Below, piece after piece: positions 49,906 through 58,469 of a DNA stretch of 64,000 nt. This DNA is from Kiritimatiellia bacterium (GTDB lineage: Bacteria > Verrucomicrobiota > Kiritimatiellia > CAIVKH01): the NCBI GenBank assembly GCA_027493775.1, contig JAOSKE010000004.1, forward strand, positions 177,000 to 240,999, in the 5' to 3' direction. The position numbers and the translations under genes are program-made. Every line of letters begins with the position of its first letter. Positions within the stretch are counted from its first letter, which is position 1. The notes beneath the pieces were generated by a model, which was not told where the DNA came from, searched no databases, and saw only the letters and a list, made by a program, of their open reading frames with translations.

Positions 49906-51592
49906 TCTTCATGGGTATGCCGTTAAATGACACACCCTCTTTTATACACTGGTCGGCATGGTGGAGCAAGTCTATCGTCCGCGCCGACCCAAGGCATCGC
50001 CCCTGTGGCAATGCCTCCAGGAGAATTTTGACCGGTTTCTGGACGCCTACGAGGAGCGGTACCAATCGCGGTTCGGCTTCCTGCGCCCCATCATCCCGGA
50101 GGTAGTGAATAAGTTCCTCGACTGCGGCGACCTGGAACGCGGGTTCGCCCGTGTCCGATGCGACGACTGCAAGCACGAGTACCTACTGGCGTTCTCCTGC
50201 AAGGGGCGCTGGTTCTGCCCGTCATGCCACCAGAAGAAAGTCCAACTTTTCGGCGCGCTGCTGTCCGAGACGATCCTGTTCCCGGTCCCGCACCGGCATT
50301 TCACCTTCGGAATCCCCAAGATGCTGCGCCCGTACTTCCGCTTCGACCGCGACCTGCTCAAGGACCTGTGCCGCCTGGCGCACGAGTGCCTGCTCGAATA
50401 CCTGCGCGCCACCCTCGACCTGCCCGAGGGGCTGCCCGGCATCGTCATGGCGATCCACACCTTCGGCGAGTACCTGGACTTCCATCCCCACCTCCACGCC
50501 TTGGTCGCCGACGGCCTCTTCGCCCGCTCGGGGTTGTTCTACTGCCTGCCCAATGTGAGCATCGAGCCGCTGGAGGAGATGTTCCGGGCGCGGGTCATCA
50601 CGTTTCTGGTGGACAAGGGCCTGTTGCCGGTGGAACGGGCCAACATGCTGCGCGGCTGGGTGCATTCCGGGTTCAACGTGCATCGGAGCCGGCGGGTACT
50701 GCCCGACGAGCGCGGGGACAGCGAGCGGCTGGCCCAGTACATCATCCGCAACCCCTTCGCCGTCGAAAAGATGCAGGTCACGGAGCCCAACCGCGCCAAT
50801 CCGGACGGAGCGGTTATCTACCGTTCCGGCCTCAATCCGAAGATACAGCGCAACTTCGAGGTCTTCAGTCCGTGCGACTTCATAGCGGCCATCACCCAGC
50901 ACATCCCGGACAAGAGCTTCCAGCTCGTCCGGTATTACGGCTGGTACAGCAACAAGATGCGCGGCCAGCGCGACAAACACGCCGTCGAAGAGGCCGCAGC
51001 CGCGGGCCGGGCCGTGCAGACCATCGACGTCTCCGAACACAAACCTCGCCGTATCCCCTCGGCCAAGTGGCGGGAACTCATCAAGAAGGTCTGGGAAGCC
51101 GATCCGCTCTTGTGCCCGAAATGCCGGAAAGAGATGCGCATCGTTTCTCTCATCAACGAGCGCGACATGATCGAGCGCATCCTACGCCACATCGGCCTCT
51201 GGGAGCAGGGCGTGCGGGTCTTGCCGGCAAGGGCACCGCCTGAGGTTGCCGAATGGGTCATCGAGCCCTGCTACGATGACCCATTCCCCGACTATGACAC
51301 CGAACCGGTCATGATGTACGCGAACGGCTGATCCATCGCGACGGGTGCGGTGCGCCTCCAGACGGTGCCGAACTCGCCTTGTCGGGCCGTTTTACGGTCA
51401 CTCGGACTTTTTGCCCGTGGTTTGACTGGCGTTCGAATCGCGTTTGACGTCGGACTTGACATCACCAGCCCGATCCTACTACATTTCCACCATGAAAGCG
51501 CTCATTCAGGCCGGTTCTAGCCTGTCTGCGTGCGGACACGCACAGGCAGGCGGGCGGGTGTCCGTGCCCCTGAAAAGCGATTTCTTATCAAT
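49906..51592 (+). mobile_element. IS91-family element, copy A
   Basis: The shared segment begins TCTTCATGGGTATGCCGTTA (49906) and runs past the transposase to GAAAAGCGATTTCTTATCAA near 51592. It matches copy B (54184-55842) almost throughout. Copy A has an extra piece of about 29 bases near 51522-51550 that could form a small hairpin. Exact ends are inferred from the A/B comparison only. No target duplication is seen, as expected for rolling-circle elements. Confidence 0.75.
49958..51331 (+). CDS. IS91-family transposase, copy A (intact)
   Basis: This 457-residue protein has the N-terminal zinc-binding region (ARVRCDDCKHEYLLAFSCKGRWFCPSCH), the HUH motif DFHPHLHALVADG near residue 168 and the tyrosine region YYGWYSNKMRG near residue 326. 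A second Cys pair (CPKCRKEM) follows. It is unrelated in detail to the transposase of the cassette units, so the window holds two IS91-type lineages. The frame is intact, and copy B differs at about 10 residues. Confidence 0.92.
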   Translation: MVEQVYRPRRPKASPLWQCLQENFDRFLDAYEERYQSRFGFLRPIIPEVVNKFLDCGDLERGFARVRCDDCKHEYLLAFSCKGRWFCPSCHQKKVQLFGALLSETILFPVPHRHFTFGIPKMLRPYFRFDRDLLKDLCRLAHECLLEYLRATLDLPEGLPGIVMAIHTFGEYLDFHPHLHALVADGLFARSGLFYCLPNVSIEPLEEMFRARVITFLVDKGLLPVERANMLRGWVHSGFNVHRSRRVLPDERGDSERLAQYIIRNPFAVEKMQVTEPNRANPDGAVIYRSGLNPKIQRNFEVFSPCDFIAAITQHIPDKSFQLVRYYGWYSNKMRGQRDKHAVEEAAAAGRAVQTIDVSEHKPRRIPSAKWRELIKKVWEADPLLCPKCRKEMRIVSLINERDMIERILRHIGLWEQGVRVLPARAPPEVAEWVIEPCYDDPFPDYDTEPVMMYANG

Positions 51593-51733
51593 TGTTCATT
51601 TTGTCAATTTTCCATTCAATGGAGCTTGAACAAATGGAACTTGAGTAAATACCACTCACGGGTATCGTAGTCATACACCTTACTTACTGGCTTTCCTTTG
51701 CTGTTTATCACCGTGGCAATACACTAAAACTCC

Positions 51734-52543
51734 ATGACCGCACCATCAGTCCAGATTGTGGCAATCCTCAACATCACCCCCGATTCGTACGTTGCGGAAA
51801 GCCGTGTCTCATCGGAGGAGCAGCTCATCAGTGTGGCGAAAAAATGTGTTCAGGATGGTGCGCATATCCTTGAGGTTGGCGGGGAGTCGACCGGGCCGGG
51901 ATCGGTGGATGTTTCGCTTGAGGAGGAACTGCGGCGTGTGCTGCCTGCCGTGAAAGCCATCCGCCAAGCGTTGCCCGATACGCTGATTGCAGTGGATACA
52001 TGGAAGGCCGAGGTGGCCAGGCAGGCACTCGCCGCTGGTGCGATGATGATCAACGACATCACTGCCGGCAGGGGGGATCCGGACATGTACGGAGTCATTG
52101 CGAATTCAGGGTGCCGGTATGTGATGATGTACGCCAAGGACGCAACCCCGCGCACCATAAAGCAGGATGTACGGTACGATGACGTGGTAGCGACCGTCAG
52201 CGCATTTCTCGCGGACAGAATTGCCAAAGCCGGGCAGGCAGGGGTTCAAAGAGAGCGCATCATCATCGATCCGGGGCTGGGACATTTCATCTCTGCCGAT
52301 CCGACATATTCTTTTGAGATTCTGAAGCGACTGACGGAGTTCACGTCACTTGGTCCCGTACTCGTCAGCCCGTCGCGCAAATCATTTCTTGCCGGCCCTG
52401 AGAATCTGCCTGTATCCGGCCGCCTTCCCGCAACACTCGCAGCGACAACGGTTGCGGTGGTCCATGGTGCACGCTTCATCCGTACCCACGACGTGCGCGC
52501 TACAGCGCTGGCGGCGGAGGCAGCGGTGCAGATGGGGCACTAA
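51734..52543 (+). CDS. folP: Dihydropteroate synthase
   Basis: This 269-residue TIM-barrel enzyme has the DHPS pterin-site motifs: VAILNITPDSYVAES, EVGGESTGPGS, INDITAG, IIDPGLGHF and SPSRKSFLAG, plus a C-terminal RTHDV. It joins pABA to dihydropterin pyrophosphate in folate synthesis and is the sulfonamide target. The loop after DPG (DPGLGHFISADPTYS) lacks the GFGK of housekeeping enzymes and resembles, from memory, the loop of mobile Sul enzymes. It lies alone between two direct IS91-family copies, convergent with the membrane genes at 52553. Confidence 0.9.
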   Translation: MTAPSVQIVAILNITPDSYVAESRVSSEEQLISVAKKCVQDGAHILEVGGESTGPGSVDVSLEEELRRVLPAVKAIRQALPDTLIAVDTWKAEVARQALAAGAMMINDITAGRGDPDMYGVIANSGCRYVMMYAKDATPRTIKQDVRYDDVVATVSAFLADRIAKAGQAGVQRERIIIDPGLGHFISADPTYSFEILKRLTEFTSLGPVLVSPSRKSFLAGPENLPVSGRLPATLAATTVAVVHGARFIRTHDVRATALAAEAAVQMGH

Positions 52544-52552
52544 GCGGTGTCC

Positions 52553-53309
52553 CTAAAAGAATCCCGCAACAAACGTTGTCAGCTGGTAGGCAGTGAGGGT
52601 GATGATCATGCCGATAGTGGCATAGATCAGCGTCGATTTCATCTGCTGGAACGATGACTCATCCCCCATGCCGGCGATCATCCGCACAGCGGCGTAGATG
52701 ATGACGGCAAGCATCAGCACGGAAGCCGTGCCGATAAGAATCCGCATCCTGTCGATGACGAGTCCGATGACCCCCGTGAAATCCACGCTCAAGAATGTTG
52801 AGGTGATCAGCCCGCTGGCGCCGATGATGACCAGGCCCACCACGGCATGCAGCAGCTGGTTCTTGACGGATTCGTACGCGCCGTCATCACCGAAGCCGGC
52901 AATCGCGCGTACGGCGGCCACGATCACCATGAGTACGCCGACGGTAAAGGACATCGCCGCCAGAAACCCGGCTGCTTTCACTGCCGCACCGGAGACGATT
53001 GAGCCTGCACTGCCGGTGTACAGGGCGCTTCCCCCGGCGATCATCATCCCGCCGATCACCACCGAGGTCATGGCGGTCTTGGCTTTGCCGAGCGCTCCTT
53101 CGTCACTGGCGAAGATGAGGATGAGCCCCCGCAACCGCCACCGCGATGACCGCAACCGGCAGGACCAGGGCGGCCAGCCCCGCCTGAACCTGCTGCAGGA
53201 TCCCGGCGATCGCCGCGCCGTTCTGGGCGGCGGCGGCAGTGGGGGCGAGCAGCGTGATGACGGCGGTGATGATGCGTGCCAGCCAGCGGTGCAGAGCGGT
53301 GTGCGACAT
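52553..53309 (-). CDS. VirB2/TrbC-like multi-helix membrane protein (one frameshift)
   Basis: The start MSHTALHRWLARIITAVITLLAPTAAAAQ is a signal peptide, followed by LQQVQAGLAALVLPVAVIAVAVAG. The frame breaks in a C-run near 53118 and continues LILIFASDEGALGKAKTAMTSVVIGG and about five more helices to VAGFF. Two repeats of the helix-GxGDE/DD-helix pattern suggest tandem pilin-like units, as in VirB2/TrbC-type proteins. It follows a similar gene at 53313 by 3 bases. Total about 250 residues. Function unknown. Confidence 0.55.
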
Positions 53310-53312
53310 GCG

Positions 53313-54129
53313 TCAGGTGAATGTGGCGATGATGATTTCCACGGTGAGTGAGATGCCCATGGCGATGGATGTACCCAGGAGGATTTTCTTGGCCTTGTCG
53401 CGCTGGCCCTCATCCGCACCCGAGAAGATGAACAGCACGCCCGCAAAACCCGTGGCCACCACGGAGAGCATGCCGATACCTCGCCCCAGGGTGCGCAATG
53501 CACTGTCTGCCGTGGCGATAAACGGCTCGGGGCTCAGGTTCAGCAGGGCCGGTGCGAACACGTAGGCAGACACGCAGACGATGAGCCCGATACCGTTGAC
53601 CACGATCTTCGTCTTGGCGCTGTCGTACCCGCCACCCTCCCCCTTGCTGGTGAGCATCTGCATGCCGGCCACCACCACCATGAGCGTGAAGATCCCCGTG
53701 GCGGCTGCCACGATCATGGATGCCGCCTGCCACAGCAGCGGGGCGAGTGCCCCCAGGTTCACGCCGCCCATAAACGCACCGACGATCAGGCTGGCTGCCC
53801 CGATGATCAGAGCGCCGACAAGGCCGTAGATGAACGCATTTTTCGCGTTGGACAGGCCGGAGCAAGCTGAAAGCAACACGCACCGCCCCGTCAAAGGTCT
53901 GTTCTGCTCGAATCTCCACATCCCGGAATCTGTCGCGCAAAGGCGTTCCATCCTTCTGTGTGCCGTAGATATTGAAGATGTCGTGCCCTCGCGATAGCCC
54001 AACTGCTTTGATCAAAGAAGCTTTGACTGTCAGGTTGGAGGAAAAATCTGAAGCCATAACTCCGGTTGCAGACAGGAGCGTCACTAAAGCCGCCCAAAAT
54101 ATCCGCCGATTGTTGCGATTACTGAACAT
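53313..54129 (-). CDS. VirB2/TrbC-like membrane protein with long signal/N-terminal region (one frameshift)
   Basis: The N-terminus (MFSNRNNRRIFWAALVTLLSATGVMA) is a signal peptide followed by a soluble stretch. The frame changes near 53870 and continues SNAKNAFIYGLVGALIIGAASLIVGAF, WQAASMIVAAATGIFTLMVVVAGMQMLTSKGEG and FSGADEGQRDKAKKILLGTSIAMGISL. The helix pairs with charged turns match the downstream protein at 52553. About 271 residues. Such proteins are common in candidate-phyla genomes with type IV secretion-like pili, suggesting a foreign origin. Confidence 0.5.
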
Positions 54130-54183
54130 GGCCCGCTAAACCTTCCTCTTGACGGGTGGTTAAAGGGACTTTCAGCCTGTAAG

Positions 54184-55842
54184 TCTTCATGGGTATGCCG
54201 TTAGATGACACACCCTCTTTTATACACTGGTCGGCATGGTGGATCAAGTCTATCGTCCGCGCCGGCCCAAGGCATCGCCCCTGTGGCAATGCCTCCAGGA
54301 GCATTTTGACCGGTTTCTGGACGCCTACGAGGAACGGTACCAGCCGCGCTACGGCTTCCTGCGCCCCATCATCCCGGAGGTGGTCAATAAGTTCCTCGAC
54401 TGCGGCGACCTTGAACGCGGGTTCGCCCGCGTGCGCTGCGACGACTGCAAGCACGAGTACCTGCTGGCGTTCTCCTGCAAGGGGCGCTGGTTCTGCCCGT
54501 CATGCCACCAGAAGAAGGTCCAGCTTTTCGGGGCGCTGTTGTCCGAGGCGATCCTCTTTCCCGTACCGCATCGCCATTTCACCTTCGGAATCCCCAAGAT
54601 GCTGCGCCCGTACTTCCGCTTCGACCGCGACCTGCTCTGGGACCTGTGCCGCCTGGCGCACGAGTGCCTGCTCGAATACCTGCGCGCCACCCTCGACCTG
54701 CCCGAGGGCCTGCCCGGCATCGTCATGGCGATCCACACCTTCGGCGAGTACCTGGACTTCCATCCCCACCTCCACGCCTTGGTCGCCGACGGCCTCTTCG
54801 CCCGCTCGGGGTTGTTCTACTGCCTGCCCAATGTGAGCATCGAGCCGCTGGAGGAGATGTTCCGGGCGCGGGTCATCACGTTTCTGGTGGACAAGGGCCT
54901 GTTGCCGGTGGAACGGGCCAACATGCTGCGCGGCTGGGTGCATTCCGGGTTCAACGTGCATCGGAGCCGGCGGGTACTGCCCGACGAGCGCGGGGACATC
55001 GAGCGGCTGGCCCAGTACATCATCCGCAACCCCTTCGCCGTCGAAAAGATGCAGGTCACGGAGCCCAACCGCGCCAATCCGGACGGAGCGGTTATCTACC
55101 GTTCCGGCCTCAATCCGAAGATACAGCGCAACTTCGAGGTCTTCAGTCCGTGCGACTTCATAGCGGCCATCACCCAGCACATCCCGGATAAGAGTTTTCA
55201 ACTCGTCCGGTATTACGGCTGGTACAGCAACAAGATGCGCGGCCAGCGCGACAAACACGCCGCCGAAGAGGCCGCAGCCGCGGGCCGGGCCGTGCAGACC
55301 ATCGACGTCTCCGAACACCAGCCGCGCCGCATCCCTTCCGCGAAATGGCGCGAACTCATCAAGAAGGTCTGGGAAGCCGACCCGCTGCTATGCCCGAAGT
55401 GCCAGAAAGAGATGAGGATCGTTTCGTTGATCGACGAGCGCGACGTGATCGAGCGCATCCTACGCCACATCGGCCTCTGGAAGCAGGGCGTGCGGGTCTT
55501 GCCGGCAAGGGCACCGCCTGAGGTTGCCGAATGGGTCATCGAGCCTTGCTACGATGACCCATTCCCGGACTACGATACCGAACCGGTCATGATGTACGCG
55601 AACGGCTGATCCATCGCGACGGGTGCGGTGCGCCTCCAGACGGTGCCGAACTCGCCTTGTCGGGCCGTTTTACGGTCACTCGGACTTTTTGCCCGTGGTT
55701 TGACTGGCGTTCCGAATCGCGTTTGACGTCGGACTTGACATCACCAGCCCGATCCTGCTATATTTCCACCGTGAAAGCGCTCATTCAGACCGGTTCCAGC
55801 GGGCGGGTGCCCGTGCCGCCTGAAAAGCGATTTCTTATCAAT
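54184..55842 (+). mobile_element. IS91-family element, copy B
   Basis: Direct repeat of copy A: start TCTTCATGGGTATGCCGTTA (54184), intact transposase, and end GAAAAGCGATTTCTTATCAA near 55842. The two copies flank a 2.6-kb segment with folP and two membrane genes, giving a composite-transposon-like layout. Sequence after the end is unlike that after copy A. Confidence 0.75.
54236..55609 (+). CDS. IS91-family transposase, copy B (intact)
   Basis: This 457-residue protein differs from copy A at about ten positions (for example VDQVYR for VEQVYR, DERDVIERIL for NERDMIERIL). HUH motif DFHPHLHALVADG, tyrosine region YYGWYSNKMRG and Cys pairs are all intact. The similarity suggests recent duplication. 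Both copies could be active. Confidence 0.92.
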   Translation: MVDQVYRPRRPKASPLWQCLQEHFDRFLDAYEERYQPRYGFLRPIIPEVVNKFLDCGDLERGFARVRCDDCKHEYLLAFSCKGRWFCPSCHQKKVQLFGALLSEAILFPVPHRHFTFGIPKMLRPYFRFDRDLLWDLCRLAHECLLEYLRATLDLPEGLPGIVMAIHTFGEYLDFHPHLHALVADGLFARSGLFYCLPNVSIEPLEEMFRARVITFLVDKGLLPVERANMLRGWVHSGFNVHRSRRVLPDERGDIERLAQYIIRNPFAVEKMQVTEPNRANPDGAVIYRSGLNPKIQRNFEVFSPCDFIAAITQHIPDKSFQLVRYYGWYSNKMRGQRDKHAAEEAAAAGRAVQTIDVSEHQPRRIPSAKWRELIKKVWEADPLLCPKCQKEMRIVSLIDERDVIERILRHIGLWKQGVRVLPARAPPEVAEWVIEPCYDDPFPDYDTEPVMMYANG

Positions 55843-55861
55843 CGTGGCGTATCAATTCCGT

Positions 55862-55886
55862 AATGACATACGTATCGCATGTCATT
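55862..55886. promoter_or_regulatory. Inverted repeat upstream of the aldo/keto reductase
   Basis: AATGACAT and ATGTCATT are exact complements, centred 98 bases upstream of the reductase start. A second near-palindrome, ACTCAC-GAAT-GTAAGT (55901-55916, one mismatch), lies closer, 56 bases upstream. Both resemble operators of HxlR/MarR-type regulators that often control such reductases. This is a guess from layout. Confidence 0.4.
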
Positions 55887-55971
55887 AGGGCATTTTGGAT
55901 ACTCACGAATGTAAGTGTGACCAACACAGCGAGTGATCGTCAACGCAAACCTATATCGAAGGAGCATTGTT

Positions 55972-56862
55972 ATGGCCGGAAAAAGCCCTCTCATCAACTT
56001 GAATAATGGCGTGAAAATGCCGGCACTAGGTCTCGGAGTGTTCGCTGCGTCCGCCGAAGAGACCGCCTCCGCCATCGCGTCGGCAATCTCCAGTGGCTAC
56101 CGTCTGATCGACACCGCCAGGTCGTATAACAATGAGGCTCAGGTCGGTGAAGGCATCCGCAACAGCGGCGTGGATCGCGCCGAGATGTTCGTCACCACAA
56201 AGCTGTTCAACGGCGACTATGGTTACGAGAGGGCGCTCAGGGCATTCGACGAAAGCCTCGGCAGGTTGGGGCTCGACTATGTCGATTTGTATCTGCTGCA
56301 CTGGCCGACCAAAGATTGGAACGCCACGATCCAGTCCTGGAAGGCGGCGGAGAAAATTCTTGGTGACGGGCGTGCGCGCGCGATCGGTGTATGCAACTTC
56401 CTGGAGGATCAACTGGACGAGCTGATCGCGGCAAGTGACGTCGTGCCGGCGGTCAACCAGATCGAGCTGCACCCCTATTTCGCGCAGAAGCCGCTGCTGG
56501 CGAAGAACAGGGCGCTCGGCATCGTCACGGAGGCTTGGTCGCCGATCGGCGGTGCCATCAACGATGGCGATGGGGACAATCATGGCGGCAGGAAGCACCC
56601 GCTGACCGATCCGGTCATCACCACTATCGCCGAAGCCCATGGTAGATCTGCCGCGCAGGTGATCTTGCGCTGGCACTTCCAGAACGATGTCGTTGCAATT
56701 CCGAAGTCAGTCAACCCCGAGCGCATTGCCAAGAATATTGACGTGTTCGATTTCGCGCTTAGCGACGCTGAGATGGCGCAGCTAGACGAGCTGGATACAG
56801 GGGTGCGCATCGGCCCTGATCCGCGCGACGTGGACACTAGCAGCTTTGCCGAATTTGTTTGA
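55972..56862 (+). CDS. Aldo/keto reductase (2,5-diketogluconate reductase type)
   Basis: This 296-residue TIM-barrel protein has the AKR signatures: GYRLIDTARSYNNEAQVG (catalytic Asp and Tyr), YLLHWP (catalytic His), CNFLEDQLDELI and IPKSVNPERIAKN for NADPH binding. It reduces aldehydes or ketones in the cytosol. The ATG at 55972 has GAAGGAG 10 bases upstream. The style is that of alpha-proteobacterial AKR5 enzymes, so with the IS3 remnant downstream the block is probably a transfer. A terminator hairpin follows. Confidence 0.92.
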   Translation: MAGKSPLINLNNGVKMPALGLGVFAASAEETASAIASAISSGYRLIDTARSYNNEAQVGEGIRNSGVDRAEMFVTTKLFNGDYGYERALRAFDESLGRLGLDYVDLYLLHWPTKDWNATIQSWKAAEKILGDGRARAIGVCNFLEDQLDELIAASDVVPAVNQIELHPYFAQKPLLAKNRALGIVTEAWSPIGGAINDGDGDNHGGRKHPLTDPVITTIAEAHGRSAAQVILRWHFQNDVVAIPKSVNPERIAKNIDVFDFALSDAEMAQLDELDTGVRIGPDPRDVDTSSFAEFV

Positions 56863-56878
56863 TCTGAGATGATGCGAT

Positions 56879-56905
56879 GAACCCCGCCTATGATCTCGGG
56901 GGTTC
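56879..56905 (+). terminator. Terminator hairpin after the aldo/keto reductase
   Basis: GAACCCC (56879-56885) pairs with GGGGTTC (56899-56905) across a 13-base loop. It lies 17 bases after the reductase stop. The following bases are not T-rich, so efficiency is uncertain. Confidence 0.5.
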
Positions 56906-56960
56906 CTGCAGCAACATTTCGGCAAATCGGGAAACTGGTATCATCGATCGCATGAGCGAT

Positions 56961-57386
56961 TGACGTGCTCCCCTGAAATTCTGCCAGTCTGAGCTAGAGT
57001 CCTTCATGAAGGAGGACGAAGATGAAGCGCAGCAGATTTACCGAGGAGCAGATCATTGCGATCCTGCGAGAGCAGGAGGCGGGATCGCCGACAGCGGATG
57101 TGTGCCGCAAGCACGGTGTGAGCAGTGCGACCTTCTACAAGTGGAAGGCGACCTATGGTGGCATGGACGTGTCGCAGGCGCGCAAGCTGAAGGTGCTGGA
57201 GGATGAGAACGGTCGGTTGAAGCGGCTGTTGGCGGACGCGATGCTCGACAACGCCGTGCTGAAGGAGGTGGCGTCAAAAAACTGGTGAGGCCCGCCGCTC
57301 AGCGAAAGGCTGTCGAGCATGTTCGGCAGCTCTTCGAGATCAGCGAGCGTCGGGCCTGTTCCATCCTTAGGGTTGATCGATCGTAT
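56961..57386 (+). mobile_element. IS3-family remnant (left end, orfA and start of orfB)
   Basis: TGACGTGCTCCCCTGAAATT at 56961 looks like the left inverted repeat of an IS3-family element. orfA (57022-57288) is complete. The orfB frame opens at a CAAAAAAC slippery run near 57275 and reads LVRPAAQRKAVEHVRQLFEISERRACSILRVDRSYV before it is lost near 57386. The right half is missing. Confidence 0.8.
57022..57288 (+). CDS. IS3-family transposase OrfA
   Basis: This 88-residue protein has the HTH_Tnp_1 domain (RFTEEQIIAILREQEAGSPTADVCRKHGVSSATFYKWKATYG) and a leucine-zipper end (LKVLEDENGRLKRLLADAMLD). It binds the IS ends and is normally fused to OrfB by frameshift. AAGGAGGACGAAG precedes the ATG. 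OrfB is truncated, so transposition from here is impossible. Confidence 0.9.
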   Translation: MKRSRFTEEQIIAILREQEAGSPTADVCRKHGVSSATFYKWKATYGGMDVSQARKLKVLEDENGRLKRLLADAMLDNAVLKEVASKNW

Positions 57387-57429
57387 GTCGCATCGGGAGC
57401 GACCGGCACGTTATCGGGCTTCGAGTGAA

Positions 57430-57825
57430 AAAGTGCTCGACCGCGAGATGCGAAACTCGGGCGCTCTGACCTGGAGCGATGGCACGTGGAAAATCGACGA
57501 AGATTACAGCGACCCCTATGGCAGCGGAAGTGGCGGCGGCAGTGGTGGACTCGGTGACGATGCGGGGATCATTAAATTCGTCAACGAGGCCAGCGGGACT
57601 TTGACGATCAGCGGCAGTGGTAGTCAGCGCTTCTGGAGCAGTGGCGCGGCATCGGTCTATGACTGGGAGACCGATCAAACGATCACTAGCCACCCGCCGC
57701 TGATCGAGAACCTCGGCACGATTACGCAGACTTTTACGGGCACGCTGTATGTTCATCCCGGTTTCGACAACGACGACACCGCGAATATCCAAGCGGGCAA
57801 GTCCCGAGGCGATGGCCGCGGTTGA
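57430..57825 (+). pseudogene. Fragment of a glycine/serine-rich surface protein
   Basis: About 130 residues rich in Gly, Ser and Thr: GALTWSDGTWKIDEDYSDPYGSG, a run of Gly-Ser, then IIKFVNEASGTLTISGSGSQRFWSSG and ENLGTITQTFTGTLYVHPGF. The repeating short strands with N-x-G-T-I/L motifs are typical of beta-helix adhesins or autotransporters. It has no start, signal or C-terminal anchor and is fused at both ends to unrelated sequence, so it is a scrap. Confidence 0.5.
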
Positions 57826-58307
57826 GCGCATCGAAGGTTGGCGCTCGCTGGGCGACAACGTCCTCGAGACCATCATCAACAAGAGCGAGAAGATCAAGGA
57901 CCTCAGGAAGAAGGCCAGGGACAGGAAACTGTCGGTGAAGGAAAAGAGGGAACTCACCGAGGAGGAGAAGGAGTTCAAGTCCAAGCGGAAACTCGTGCAG
58001 GAGAAGCTGATCAAGTTCGCCACGCGCATTCCGGCCTTCATGTATCTGACCGATTTTCGCGAGAACACGCTGCAGGATGTCATTACAAAACTTGAACCGG
58101 ACTTGTTCCTGACCGTGACCGGTTTGACCGTGAAGGATTTCCACCTGCTCGTGCGGCTCAAGGTGTTCAACACCGAGCAGATGAACCAGGCCGTGTTCGC
58201 TTTCCGGCGGTACGAGGATGCGTCGCTCCGGTACTCCGGGCATCGAGAGCCACCCCGGATTGACCCATTACGGGCTGTACGACACGGTGGTGGCAAGAGA
58301 AGGATAG
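57809..58307 (+). pseudogene. C-terminal fragment of a DEAD/DEAH helicase-restriction (type III res-like) protein
   Basis: About 165 residues: a helical basic region (KIKDLRKKARDRKLSVKEKRELTEEEKEFKS), FATRIPAFMYLTDFRENTLQDVI, then LTVKDFHLLVRLKVFNTEQMNQAVFAFRRYEDASLRYSGI, ending HYGLYDTVVAREG after a one-base shift near 58230. From memory this is the conserved tail of large helicase/nuclease proteins annotated as type III restriction subunits. The ATPase part is missing and the join near 57809 is abrupt. Confidence 0.6.
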
Positions 58308-58321
58308 GACTATCCGCCGAT

Positions 58322-58453
58322 TCACCGCACGCCGAAACCCTGGAATTCACCGGTTGCCGATGCCTCGATTGTCTCCTCGTCCCGGATATAGCCACCCCTG
58401 GCGTCGCGGATTCCGTCGAGCAACCGGTCGATCTCCCCGCTTGCTGCGGTCAT
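58322..58453 (-). CDS. Small open frame, possible gene fragment
   Basis: ATG at 58451-58453 opens 43 residues (MTAASGEIDRLLDGIRDARGGYIRDEETIEASATGE...) with protein-like composition. It lies in mosaic DNA between the helicase tail and the intron remnant. No family recognised. It could equally be a fragment of a larger foreign gene. Confidence 0.3.
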   Translation of the reverse strand: MTAASGEIDRLLDGIRDARGGYIRDEETIEASATGEFQGFGVR

Positions 58454-58469
58454 CCCGCCATCCGGTGAG

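Noticed and set aside
51734..52543. Direct call as a sulfonamide-resistance sul gene
   Set aside because: Only a loop resemblance from memory supports it. Overall motifs are those of any DHPS, so the feature is kept as folP.
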